A stretch of 64,000 nucleotides of DNA from Flavobacterium supellecticarium (GTDB taxonomy: Bacteria; Bacteroidota; Bacteroidia; Flavobacteriales; Flavobacteriaceae). Below, piece by piece: positions 15,106-23,859 of the stretch (position 1 is its first letter; each line of letters opens with the position of its first letter). The notes beneath the pieces were generated by a model. That model had not been told where the DNA came from. It saw nothing but the letters and a program-made list of their open reading frames with translations, and made no database searches. The stretch covers positions 682,001 through 746,000 of the forward strand of contig NZ_SSNZ01000001.1 in the NCBI RefSeq assembly GCF_004801375.1. Reading direction: 5' to 3'. The position numbers and the translations under genes are program-made.

Positions 15106-18100
15106 TTATCGCTTTAAGCTAAAATGCCCTTTGACTTCCCTTCCATCCGGCAAAACCAATACATACCAGTAATCGGTAGACGGTAAGGGTTCCCGGTTAT
15201 AGATTCCGTCCCATCCACCGGATGCTTTCATTTGGTATACCATCTTTCCATATCGGTCGAAGATAGTTACCATGGCATCTTTATAAGGACTTATTGTCGC
15301 GCCTTTAATACGCCATAAATCGTTATAGCCATCACCATTTGGTGTAAAGAATTTCGGGATTCCCAATACGGCGATACGTTTTTTAACCGTTCCGCAACCG
15401 TGGAAATCTTTTACATATACCGTATGAACACCCGCTTCTACATTCGCGAAAAAATGACTGTCCTGATACGGTCCTTCTTCATCATCCAAAGCATATACGT
15501 AATGATCACTAGTTCCTGTTGCATATACGGCTACAGTATTATTATCGTTATCTGATAAATCATTTACTTCTACAGCAGTGATCACCGCGACATCCGAAGC
15601 AATTACCGTAATCGTACGCGTAGCCGAACATCCGTATACTTTGTCGGTTACTTTTACGGTATAGGTTCCCGCTGTATTTACCGATAAAAGCGGTGTTGTG
15701 GCTCCATTGGACCATAGGAAATCGTAACGGTTTGCATCGGCAATTCCGGCAGATAACAGTATTGACGTATGCGCACATAATATCGGAGCAAAATCATCGG
15801 CAACCGGAGGAAGTGGTCGTACGTTTAATTTTATTTCGTGTAATCCGTTACAATCGTTATTTGTCTCGATACGGGCGTAAATAAACTGAGTGGTAGGAAT
15901 GGTATTCGTAAAAGTGGTATTCAACTCGTTTTGTTCCAGTAAGGCATCCGTAAGTGTGGCATAATACGCTACATCGGTTCCGGGTGCTTCCAGCCCGGTG
16001 TCTGTTAAGGTAAAAGCAGCATAAGCCGTATCCGAACAGGCATTTAGTTCAAAACGTTGTGTTGGTGTGAGCGTTACCTGTAATTCCAGTGTCGTGGTTG
16101 TATAACAACCGGTCGTCGTATCGGTTACACGTACCGTTAGCATTTGCGGATTGGTAGTATTGGTAAAACTAGTTGCTAACGGATTGGTATTGCTGGCTTC
16201 ATCAGTCGCATTGTTAAAGAATGTCGTCACGAGGTTGGCATTACCACTGGTAAGTGTCGCATTGGCTTCCATCAGGTTAAAAGTTGTTAATCCATCCGGG
16301 TTTAATCCGAAATCACATTGTACCAAAATGGCCGGAGTTGCTACCGGTAAGGCATTTACTTTTAAATGCATACTTGCCGTAGTATAACAATTCGGATTGT
16401 TTTTGTTTTCAATACGGATAAAAATCTCCTGGTCATTAGGAGTCGTATTCGTATAATTATCCGGTAACGGATTGGATTTTGTATCGGCTTGTGGCTGGTT
16501 TAAATGAAAACTGATGTTGTAATCTGCAGTATTTTGCGTTCCCAATATACCGGCTACTCGTGTTGGTAAAGTAAACGTTTGGATACCATTGGCCGTAGCA
16601 TCGTCGCATAACACATAATCGGCCGCACTAACAATCTGTGGTTTTGGTGTTACCGTTACATCAAAATCAGTCAACGCATAACAAGCCGCATTGTTTCGGT
16701 TTTGAACGCGCGCGTAAATTGTAAATGTTGCTGTTGTATTCTGGAAAGCCGCCGCATTGACCGCATTGGTATTGGAAGCAGCATCTGTTGCAGACGTAAA
16801 ATAGCGCACTTCAAAAGTAGCCGCGCTTTGTCCGTTTAAGATTGCATTATCCTGTTGTTGCAAATCGATTGTCATTCGCCCGTCGCTATCGGTATCGCAT
16901 AAATGCATGTCCGTTGCCGGAAAAGCATTCGGTACTTCATGTATGATAACATTTTGTGTAGTGGAAGAACTTTCCCCGTTTACCGTAATGGTTAACGTAA
17001 CCTGGTAATTTCCGACAGTAGCATAAACGTGTGTCGGCTCCGTTACACTTGATGTCGGAGAACCATCCCCAAAATCCCAGGTTAAAGTACCTGAATTGGC
17101 CTGATTCAAAAAAGATGGTGGTAATGTAAATGTCGTCGTATCACCCAGACAGGTATTCGCTACCTGAAAACTCGGGTTAAACACCGATGTTATAAAAGGC
17201 GGTAATCCTAAGGTGGCTAAACCATTGGCCAACGTAACGCCATTGGGAACAAAGTCACACTGAAAACCCGATTCTTCCGGATCATTAATAACACCTAAAG
17301 TAGTCGAACTAACATTCGAAAAGTATATTTTTTTATTCGGGCCTAATTGTAAGGCACCTGTACTGCCAATACCTCCGACGACTGTTCCTGAAGCCGGAAT
17401 ATTGCTTTGTTCCAGATCGAACTGCATCAGAACATTTCCATTATCAGTTCGCATAGTGGCATATAATTTTTTCGACTGTGCCGAAAACTCCACACCATAA
17501 GGATTTACCATCGTTTTTACAGCCAATGGATTGGAAACTATACCGGTATTTCGATCGAAGTCATATAAATAAACCGACCCGTTATTCTCTGTTCCTCCGG
17601 TAAGCGATCCGTTTTGGGAATGGGCAATGGCAAGTTTTTCGCCATTTGGTGAAGCTTTCAGATACCCAATTGCATTACGTCGGTAACCCGATGTGGTAAT
17701 GACCGGATCTAAAGTCGATATAACCGGGGTTTGTCCTACACCGGTCGAAGTAATCCGGAAGGCATAAAAACGATTTACAAAATGAGTGATTACCCAATAG
17801 CCTCCGGAACCATCTCTAACAGCTGTAATTTTTTCGGAACATTTGTATTTGATTTCTTCACCGTTTGGATTCGGATCATACGTAATCAGGTGGGTGTTTC
17901 GGGTGGTTACATTTCCAATACTTCCGTTGTTCCCCACTACCGAAAGGTTTACAATGGAGTAATTAAAACCGTTATTAAAACCATCGTCTTCATCCATTGT
18001 TACTGCTGTATTTCGGTTCGGATAGGTCGCTGCATTTTCATGATGTGGTTCATCTACCGTAAAAATATAATAGACATCCGGATTTCCCGGTTTTGGAATA

Positions 18101-18414
18101 ATGATACCCGATTGGGTACTGGATGGATCTCCAAATAAACCCCGGCCGGCAAAATAATCGCCATTAGGCATTTTAACATGATTGCGATCCCAAACCGTAC
18201 GCCCGTCGGTATAAAATAATAAATCGCCACTGGCACTGGAAATCGAGCTGCAACCTTCCGTTGTAAAAATCTGTCCGTTGGGAAGTGAGGTTACATTTCC
18301 GTTAGCGTCAAAATGAAGTCCGGCACCATTGCCAAAAAACCAGTTGTTCGCTTCTCCCTGCCCGTAGATACTGATACTGGACAAAATCAGGAGAATAAAG
18401 TATTTTTTGATCAT
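15106..18414 (-). CDS. T9SS type B cargo protein with PKD domain
   Basis: An 1102-residue exported protein. Order: signal peptide (MIKKYFILLILSSISIYGQ); an N-terminal region of roughly 400 residues resembling beta-propeller-like surface proteins (NNWFFGNGAGLHFD; YYIFTVDE); one PKD domain (WDFGDG ... HVYATVGNYQVTL, about residues 425-495); four related beta modules of about 95 residues, each with a Cys-Asp start and a late Cys-Tyr or Cys-Asn; an Ig-like SNGATTP module; and a C-terminal type B sorting domain (FFTPNGDGYNDLWRI ... FDRYGKMVY ... GWDGIYN). This last is the gliding-motility-associated C-terminal domain recognised by the type IX secretion system. Surface-attached or released; ligand unknown. 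Confidence 0.88.
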   Translation of the reverse strand: MIKKYFILLILSSISIYGQGEANNWFFGNGAGLHFDANGNVTSLPNGQIFTTEGCSSISSASGDLLFYTDGRTVWDRNHVKMPNGDYFAGRGLFGDPSSTQSGIIIPKPGNPDVYYIFTVDEPHHENAATYPNRNTAVTMDEDDGFNNGFNYSIVNLSVVGNNGSIGNVTTRNTHLITYDPNPNGEEIKYKCSEKITAVRDGSGGYWVITHFVNRFYAFRITSTGVGQTPVISTLDPVITTSGYRRNAIGYLKASPNGEKLAIAHSQNGSLTGGTENNGSVYLYDFDRNTGIVSNPLAVKTMVNPYGVEFSAQSKKLYATMRTDNGNVLMQFDLEQSNIPASGTVVGGIGSTGALQLGPNKKIYFSNVSSTTLGVINDPEESGFQCDFVPNGVTLANGLATLGLPPFITSVFNPSFQVANTCLGDTTTFTLPPSFLNQANSGTLTWDFGDGSPTSSVTEPTHVYATVGNYQVTLTITVNGESSSTTQNVIIHEVPNAFPATDMHLCDTDSDGRMTIDLQQQDNAILNGQSAATFEVRYFTSATDAASNTNAVNAAAFQNTTATFTIYARVQNRNNAACYALTDFDVTVTPKPQIVSAADYVLCDDATANGIQTFTLPTRVAGILGTQNTADYNISFHLNQPQADTKSNPLPDNYTNTTPNDQEIFIRIENKNNPNCYTTASMHLKVNALPVATPAILVQCDFGLNPDGLTTFNLMEANATLTSGNANLVTTFFNNATDEASNTNPLATSFTNTTNPQMLTVRVTDTTTGCYTTTTLELQVTLTPTQRFELNACSDTAYAAFTLTDTGLEAPGTDVAYYATLTDALLEQNELNTTFTNTIPTTQFIYARIETNNDCNGLHEIKLNVRPLPPVADDFAPILCAHTSILLSAGIADANRYDFLWSNGATTPLLSVNTAGTYTVKVTDKVYGCSATRTITVIASDVAVITAVEVNDLSDNDNNTVAVYATGTSDHYVYALDDEEGPYQDSHFFANVEAGVHTVYVKDFHGCGTVKKRIAVLGIPKFFTPNGDGYNDLWRIKGATISPYKDAMVTIFDRYGKMVYQMKASGGWDGIYNREPLPSTDYWYVLVLPDGREVKGHFSLKR

Positions 18415-18433
18415 ATATTAAGAAAAAAACAGA

Positions 18434-18441
18434 CAAATATA
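18434..18441 (-). promoter_or_regulatory. -7 promoter element for the T9SS type B gene
   Basis: Minus-strand TATATTTG at 18441-18434, a perfect TAnnTTTG element 19 bases before the ATG at 18414. No clear -33 TTG. Confidence 0.55.
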
Positions 18442-18557
18442 GATAATTAAAAGTCGATAAATCGTTAAATTATCAAAAAGAGCACCTAAATAAATGCAAG
18501 TGTTAAAAAAACACGTTACGCATTAACGGATAAAAAATACCGGGTTTTTCCCCTATT

Positions 18558-18584
18558 TTGGTATTAAGGGATCGGCTACATTTG
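18558..18584 (+). promoter_or_regulatory. Promoter for the 69-residue membrane protein
   Basis: TTG (18558-18560), a 16-base spacer and perfect TACATTTG (18577-18584). It lies 25 bases before the ATG at 18610 and supports that short ORF as a real gene. Confidence 0.55.
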
Positions 18585-18609
18585 CCTCTATATGTAAAAC
18601 AATACTCAA

Positions 18610-18819
18610 ATGAAGGCAAGATCTCTATCTGTTATTTACTTTTTTATGGCGATTTACTCCTTTACACAGTTGTATTTCTATTTCGATGATCTGGATTTTA
18701 CAACTGAGTTGTTCAAATCATTAATTATCCTGCTCACCGTGATCATTGCCATAGTCATGGTGGGTTCTTATATCAGTTTTTATATCACTAAAAAACGACG
18801 CTATATCAATCGCAAATAA
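18610..18819 (+). CDS. Small two-span membrane protein
   Basis: A 69-residue protein with two hydrophobic helices (about residues 7-24 and 36-58), an acidic connector (DDLDFTTELF) and a very basic C terminus (TKKRRYINRK), placing both ends in the cytosol. No family is recognised. Support for reality: a good promoter at 18558-18584 and helix-forming composition. Its TAA stop abuts directly the stop of menC on the opposite strand, with no base between, so the two transcripts must overlap at their 3' ends. Confidence 0.6.
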   Translation: MKARSLSVIYFFMAIYSFTQLYFYFDDLDFTTELFKSLIILLTVIIAIVMVGSYISFYITKKRRYINRK

Positions 18820-19878
18820 TTAAAGCGTCAAGGCCGTAATATTCCAATTGGCACCGGCCTGATATCCCAAATACCCTGCTGCCACTATCAGCGGGCAATC
18901 AAAATTATTGGTATAAAGACTCCCTGTCCCCAGTCCCTGGGGCATTTTATTTTGTAGCGTATAGGTCCATTGCGCTATCGCATTTAAGCCGATATTGCTT
19001 TCCAAAGCCGAGGTAATCCACCAACCGATACGCTCTTTTTCGGCCAGATCAATCCATTCCTGTGTACCGCGGAATCCGCCAATCAGGCTCGGTTTTAAAA
19101 TAATGTAGTGCGGACGAATGGTTTGCAACAGTTTTTCTTTTTCAGTTTTTGTAAAAACACCGATTAGTTCTTCATCCAGGGCAATCGGTAATGGCGTTTC
19201 ACCACACAATTGTGCCATGGCAGCTATATTCCCTTGTCGGATGGGTTGTTCGATACTGTGTAAGCTAAATTCCGAAAGTTTTTCGAGTTTCTCCAAAGCG
19301 TCTTCTTTTTTAAAAGCGCCATTAGCATCCACACGGATTTCAATGGTTTCCGGATCAAAATTACTACGGATAAAAGCCAACAAGTCGATTTCCGCCTGAA
19401 AATCGATGGCTCCGATTTTAAGTTTGATACATCGGAATCCCTGTTCCAGTTTTTCTTCGATTTGCTGTTTCATAAAGGCTTCGTCGCCCATCCATACCAA
19501 ACCGTTAATCGGAATTTTTTTTTCCGAACGGGTAAAATCAGACGGAAACAACACAAACGGATCGGCAGCTTCCAGTGATCGGAAAGCCATTTCCAGTCCG
19601 AATTGAATCGATGGAAATTCCTGTAAACGCTCCCATAGTATGCTTTCGCCTAAATGAATATTTTCGCAGGTCCAACGGAGTTTTTCTTCATAATCTGGTC
19701 GGTCGTCGATACTCAGACTTCGTAAGATTCCACACTCGCCTATTCCGGTTTTACCCCCTTTTTTAAGGATAATAAACCAGGTTTCTTTTTCGGTTAATAT
19801 ACCTCTGGAAGTTCCGGAAGGTCTTTTAAACTCTAAGGTGTATTTTTGATACGTTGCTTGTACTATGGCGTCGGACAT
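18820..19878 (-). CDS. menC: o-Succinylbenzoate synthase (MenC)
   Basis: A 352-residue enolase-superfamily enzyme. Catalytic features: KLKIG (the Lys-x-Lys acid/base pair, about residue 149), RVDANG (metal Asp), SIEQP (metal Glu), ALDEE (metal Asp), and ILKPS (second catalytic Lys, about residue 263). MenC dehydrates SHCHC to o-succinylbenzoate in menaquinone synthesis. The neighbours menA and menB on the same strand support this over dipeptide epimerase or other enolase relatives. It is last in the cluster; a 116-base purine-rich gap separates it from the metal-dependent hydrolase upstream. Its stop touches that of the small + strand gene. Confidence 0.88.
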   Translation of the reverse strand: MSDAIVQATYQKYTLEFKRPSGTSRGILTEKETWFIILKKGGKTGIGECGILRSLSIDDRPDYEEKLRWTCENIHLGESILWERLQEFPSIQFGLEMAFRSLEAADPFVLFPSDFTRSEKKIPINGLVWMGDEAFMKQQIEEKLEQGFRCIKLKIGAIDFQAEIDLLAFIRSNFDPETIEIRVDANGAFKKEDALEKLEKLSEFSLHSIEQPIRQGNIAAMAQLCGETPLPIALDEELIGVFTKTEKEKLLQTIRPHYIILKPSLIGGFRGTQEWIDLAEKERIGWWITSALESNIGLNAIAQWTYTLQNKMPQGLGTGSLYTNNFDCPLIVAAGYLGYQAGANWNITALTL

Positions 19879-19952
19879 AACCGGATGGTTTTAAATTAAA
19901 ATAAGATTTACAGTCGGCAATTGGTTTCCTTCCATAAATCTTATTTGTATCT

Positions 19953-19997
19953 GTTTTCTTTTCTCTTTATTCTTTCGTCTTTCTTCTTTTCTCTTTA
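19953..19997. repeat. Pyrimidine-rich imperfect repeat (TTTTCTCTTTATTCTTT type)
   Basis: A C/T-only stretch on the plus strand made of shuffled TCTTTTCTCTTTA units, between menC and the hydrolase gene. It is closely related to the perfect 14-bp tandem repeat at 21601-21642 in the same cluster. Confidence 0.55.
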
Positions 19998-20672
19998 AAG
20001 ATCAATAGAAGCTCCGATTTCGAGTAGCATCAAATCTTTTCCCCGGTTAAAGAATTTACGGATCGCTTCCTCATGATTAATTTCAATATAACCGAATGTA
20101 TCAAAATGATAGCCCAATACTTTATCACAGGCTACAAAATCGGATGCAATAATCGCATCATCCACATCCATGGTAAAGTTACTTCCGATTGGCAGAATAG
20201 CCAAATCCAGTTTGGTACGCATCGGAATCAGTTTCATATCCATTGTAAGCGCCGTATCACCGGCAATATAGATGTTTTTGTGTTCGCCTTCGATTACAAA
20301 TCCGCCCGGCTGACCGCCATAACTTCCGTCCCCAAAAGAACTGGTATGAATTGCGTTCACATATTTTACCGTTCCGAAATCGAATTTCCAGCTTCCGCCA
20401 TGATTCATCGGGTGATATTGAAACCCTTTGTTTCCATAATGCGAGGCAATTTCGTAGTTCGAAACGATTACAGCATTTGTTCTGGCAGCAATCGCTTCCA
20501 CATCCAACGTATGATCATTATGCGCATGCGTTAGTAAAATATAATCGGCTTTTATCGCATTGATATCAATATGGGCTGCTTTCGGATTTCCGGAAATAAA
20601 CGGATCTACCAAAAGGTGTTTTCCACTTACTTCAATTCCCAAACAAGCATGTCCGTAAAATGTAATTTTCAT
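19995..20672 (-). CDS. UPF0173 metal-dependent hydrolase (MBL fold)
   Basis: A 225-residue metallo-beta-lactamase-fold protein of the UPF0173/YtkL type. Seen: FYGHACLGIE start, LVDPFISGNP, the zinc motif LTHAHNDHT (HxHxDH, about residues 48-56), IAGDTALTMDM, and a late HFDTFGY. It is a cytosolic hydrolase of unknown substrate. It sits 10 bases from the menA start, between menA and menC, which suggests co-transcription with menaquinone genes. Neighbourhood might hint at a thioester or quinone-precursor substrate, but that is speculation. Confidence 0.82.
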   Translation of the reverse strand: MKITFYGHACLGIEVSGKHLLVDPFISGNPKAAHIDINAIKADYILLTHAHNDHTLDVEAIAARTNAVIVSNYEIASHYGNKGFQYHPMNHGGSWKFDFGTVKYVNAIHTSSFGDGSYGGQPGGFVIEGEHKNIYIAGDTALTMDMKLIPMRTKLDLAILPIGSNFTMDVDDAIIASDFVACDKVLGYHFDTFGYIEINHEEAIRKFFNRGKDLMLLEIGASIDL

Positions 20673-20682
20673 AATTTGTCGT

Positions 20683-21591
20683 TTAAAAAGTTAATACTAC
20701 AGATAGTAAAACAGAAAAAAGAAACGTACTTAAAGCTACTTTTTTCAGTTCGGGATCCAATGCTTTCGGATCTTTATTATCGATAACTGTTTTCAGATGT
20801 TTTAAAAGCGGAATATAGGCCACTACAAAAAGGTACTGTTTCCCTTCAAAGTCAGACCAGATAGCAAATACCAATCCCAATAGCATGGCGATTAGCACAA
20901 TCCCGATATGGTAACGTTTAGCATTTTGAGCGCCGATTTTTACGACTAATGTATTTTTTCCGGATTTTATATCGGATTCGCGATCGCGCATATTGTTTAG
21001 ATTCAGTACTGCTACACTTAGTAAACCGACACTTATCGCCGGTAAAAACAACTTCAGATCTAACGATTGGGCATACAGGAAATTAGTTCCGAGTACGCTC
21101 ACCAATCCGAAGAAGATAAACACAAACAGGTCACCCAATCCTCTGTAACCGTAGGCCGATTTCCCAACGGTATATTTAATCGCTGCCGTAATCGCCGCTA
21201 ATCCCAGGACAAAGAAAAATAAGGAAAATCCGAAATTGTCACTGCCAAACGACGCATAAATCAGCGTTATTGCAATAATTAAAGTGGCTACCGATACGAT
21301 AATGATTCCTTTTTTCATCTGTTCAGGTGTGATCGCACCACTTTGTATGGCGCGCTGCGGACCGATCCGATCTTTATTATCCGTTCCTTTTACACCATCG
21401 CCATAATCGTTGGCAAAGTTCGAAAGCACCTGTAGTCCTAAGGTTGTAAGGAATGCCAAACCAAAGATAATCCAATAATTAGGACTATCCGAATAGTGTT
21501 TATAAGCATAAAAACTTCCTACCAATATTCCGGAAATGGATAACGGAAGGGTTCTCAATCGTGCGGCTTCAAGCCAGATTTTGGCACTCAT
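20683..21591 (-). CDS. menA: 1,4-Dihydroxy-2-naphthoate polyprenyltransferase (MenA)
   Basis: A 302-residue polytopic membrane enzyme of the UbiA superfamily. The two prenyl-diphosphate motifs are NFANDYGDGVKGTD (about residues 62-75) and NNMRDRESDIKSGKNTL (about residue 200). The combination DYGDGVKGTDNKDRIGP is typical of MenA rather than UbiA. It attaches the polyprenyl tail to DHNA to make demethylmenaquinone in the inner membrane. It lies between the PH-domain genes and the UPF0173 hydrolase, all on the minus strand. A triplicated 14-bp repeat sits between its ATG and the upstream gene's stop. Confidence 0.9.
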   Translation of the reverse strand: MSAKIWLEAARLRTLPLSISGILVGSFYAYKHYSDSPNYWIIFGLAFLTTLGLQVLSNFANDYGDGVKGTDNKDRIGPQRAIQSGAITPEQMKKGIIIVSVATLIIAITLIYASFGSDNFGFSLFFFVLGLAAITAAIKYTVGKSAYGYRGLGDLFVFIFFGLVSVLGTNFLYAQSLDLKLFLPAISVGLLSVAVLNLNNMRDRESDIKSGKNTLVVKIGAQNAKRYHIGIVLIAMLLGLVFAIWSDFEGKQYLFVVAYIPLLKHLKTVIDNKDPKALDPELKKVALSTFLFSVLLSVVLTF

Positions 21592-21600
21592 AGTATTTTC

Positions 21601-21642
21601 TTTATTCTTTTCTCTTTATTCTTTTCTCTTTATTCTTTTCTC
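21601..21642. repeat. Three perfect tandem copies of a 14-bp unit
   Basis: TTTATTCTTTTCTC occurs at 21601-21614, 21615-21628 and 21629-21642. On the coding (minus) strand this is an A/G-only tract (GAGAAAAGAATAAA) directly upstream of menA, where it includes possible ribosome-binding purines. Confidence 0.85.
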
Positions 21643-21647
21643 TTCTG

Positions 21648-23132
21648 CTACATCCAACCTTTCGGCGTGGTTTCCACCTGATAAAGCCATACATTTACCA
21701 GTTCCTTTATTTTTGAAAAATCCCCTAAATGGAAGGAAATCGTTCCGCCGGCCGTATACAAAGTAATACTCCCGATATCGGCATTTTTATGCCAGAATAA
21801 CTGACTCGTACGGATGGCTTGTATTTTATGCGGCTCGATAATCTGGTGTTCGATGTCCCAGACGCCTTTTCTACAGATGATAAATTCGTCGGTCACAAAC
21901 AAACGGTTGTTTCGAAAACCAAAATACAACAACAAACCGGTGAAAACTATATATAACGGTACAAAAATAAGGTATTCCGCTATAGGTAACACCGTATAGG
22001 TATACAATAAAAACAAAATAACAAGCGGAACAAACAGGTAGAGGATAATACCTACCAGTAATCGTCTGATATTCGGTACTAAAGCAACGCCCTGTTCCGG
22101 AATTTTATGAAACAGCAATGCCATAATACGATCGCGTTCGGCTTCGGAACAGCCCGGAATGGTAATTGCCTGTTTGTCGTTTTCCTCCTGATCGGCATTC
22201 CCGGAAGCCTGTCGTATTTTCAGGGTAAGCGTATCCATTTTCTTTTGCAGATAATTCCGACTGGTGGAAACGATCTGTACTTTTTCCGGGCGGATGATCG
22301 TATTTTTAGTATTCAATAATCCATACGACAATAACAACGACTGATGTTGCCGGGTTATTTTAAAATCGAAATATTTGATAATCGTTCGTCCGAGGTTTAA
22401 AAGCAATAATATTCCCAAAAGAATAAGGATAAAAATCGTAATCGAATACATCGCGAGTCCTTTATCGATATAGGTATCGAATTTTTCACCATCGATTTCA
22501 TTCGCGCGCATATAACTTTGAACATTTTCATAAATGGTTCCGAAAAAAGCGATTAGCAGCGCAAAACTGCGGAGGTAATTCGAAGTAATTCCAATCTTAA
22601 ACAAACTGGAAAAACTGATTTTGATAAAAGGTTTGGTTTGCTCCGTATCGATGGTTTCGGATTCGTTATTTTTTTCGCCTTCCAGCAAACGCATTTTTAA
22701 AGCCTGCGCCAATTGATGCGAAACGGCACGAACTACGGCTTCTTTTTTCTGAGTTCCGGCAGTATCGACATCCAGCGCATAAACGCCTATCAGTTTCTGT
22801 ATAAACGATTGGTTGATTGTGACCTGCTGGATTTTTTGCAGTTTGATCGCAATCCGCGTTTTGTTCAATACACCTTTATGAATAATAAACTCTTCATTCT
22901 TATCGTCTATATAAAACGTAAAATTCCGATATTGCAAATAGGCTACAATGGCGACAAACACAAATAGTCCGACAATTCCCGAAACAACCAGTGCTTTATT
23001 GAGTTCGTTAAATTTAAAAAGCCAAATCACCAAAATCGGCCATAGTCCGCGTACGATACGCTGAAAGGTATCCGTAAACATAACCAGAATTCCGACCAGT
23101 GATTGACGTTGTGGTTCATTAAAGTTCATCAT
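21648..23132 (-). CDS. PH domain membrane protein (YdbT-like, bPH2)
   Basis: A 494-residue membrane protein with three cytosolic bacterial PH (bPH2) repeats, each preceded by paired transmembrane helices. Marks of the repeats: FYIDDKNEEFIIHKGVLNK (about residue 72), a middle copy around SYGLLNTKNTIIRPEKVQIV (about residue 270), and FVTDEFIICRKG ... HKIQAIRTSQ near the C terminus. This matches Bacillus YdbT, which works with YdbS in membrane-stress or bacteriocin tolerance. Its start overlaps the end of the YdbS-like gene by 14 bases, so the two are coupled. The link with menaquinone genes is a common Flavobacteria arrangement without known meaning. Confidence 0.82.
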   Translation of the reverse strand: MMNFNEPQRQSLVGILVMFTDTFQRIVRGLWPILVIWLFKFNELNKALVVSGIVGLFVFVAIVAYLQYRNFTFYIDDKNEEFIIHKGVLNKTRIAIKLQKIQQVTINQSFIQKLIGVYALDVDTAGTQKKEAVVRAVSHQLAQALKMRLLEGEKNNESETIDTEQTKPFIKISFSSLFKIGITSNYLRSFALLIAFFGTIYENVQSYMRANEIDGEKFDTYIDKGLAMYSITIFILILLGILLLLNLGRTIIKYFDFKITRQHQSLLLSYGLLNTKNTIIRPEKVQIVSTSRNYLQKKMDTLTLKIRQASGNADQEENDKQAITIPGCSEAERDRIMALLFHKIPEQGVALVPNIRRLLVGIILYLFVPLVILFLLYTYTVLPIAEYLIFVPLYIVFTGLLLYFGFRNNRLFVTDEFIICRKGVWDIEHQIIEPHKIQAIRTSQLFWHKNADIGSITLYTAGGTISFHLGDFSKIKELVNVWLYQVETTPKGWM

Positions 23133-23700
23133 CCGTAAGTTTTACCGGTGGAACCTCGTTATTTTCGGATGCAATCGACGGTATTTCTTCGATTAATTTG
23201 ACCATGATCAATTGTTTGATCCGATCGGCCTGTTCTCTTCGAAGTCCGGCAATACGAATATCGCTTCCACTACCTCCTGCTGTAAAGATTTCGATTGTGG
23301 CAAGATCCAGTTTCCGGGAAACCGGTCCTTCGTGTAACGCCACGTGTTGCACCCGATTATACGGGATCACAGTTATGGTCGTGGCAATTACACCGCTTTT
23401 AAACAAGACATCATGTTGGCGAAAGGCAAATCCTTTTTTGCGAAAAGAAACCAAGGCAATTACCAGCGTCATTATAATAACAATTACAATCGCCAAAACA
23501 CCTATTAATAATACGGTTCCAAAAACCATATCCGGGTTGATCAGCAGAAACGCACCCAAAATTCCGATCAGGATCAAGGCAAAAACTGCGGTATTAAAAA
23601 AGATCACTTTTTTATAGTCGGCCTGTAGTGGTTCAAAGTCAACCGCTTCAAATCGCGGTAACTGACGGGTGTCAATACTAGTATTGGTAAACGATTCCAT
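23119..23700 (-). CDS. PH domain membrane protein (YdbS-like, bPH2)
   Basis: A 193-residue protein from the ATG at 23700 (MESFTNTSIDTRQL). The frame also offers a TTG at 23781, but the ATG gives the usual N terminus of the family, an amphipathic segment with LPRFEAVDFEPLQ before two transmembrane helices (about residues 35-80). A single bPH2 domain follows (FRQHDVLFKSGVIATTITVIPYNRVQHV). YdbS-like proteins pair with YdbT-like ones, encoded next with a 14-base overlap. The gap to the menB stop is 160 bases, enough for a separate promoter. Confidence 0.78.
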   Translation of the reverse strand: MESFTNTSIDTRQLPRFEAVDFEPLQADYKKVIFFNTAVFALILIGILGAFLLINPDMVFGTVLLIGVLAIVIVIIMTLVIALVSFRKKGFAFRQHDVLFKSGVIATTITVIPYNRVQHVALHEGPVSRKLDLATIEIFTAGGSGSDIRIAGLRREQADRIKQLIMVKLIEEIPSIASENNEVPPVKLTDDEL

Positions 23701-23859
23701 AGTAGCTGTGTTTCGGTCGGTATCTATTTCTATAGTTTCAAAAATAGGAATTTGTTCCGAACGATTTTTATAGTGTTCCAATTATTATTACATAAAAAAG
23801 TAGGAGAAACCCCTACTCTTTTACGGCATCCGAATGCCAATTGTATTATAGGTTATCCA

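Noticed and set aside
23701-23781. TTG start at 23781 for the YdbS-like gene
   Set aside because: The ATG at 23700 gives the usual N terminus of the family; the 27 extra residues look unrelated.
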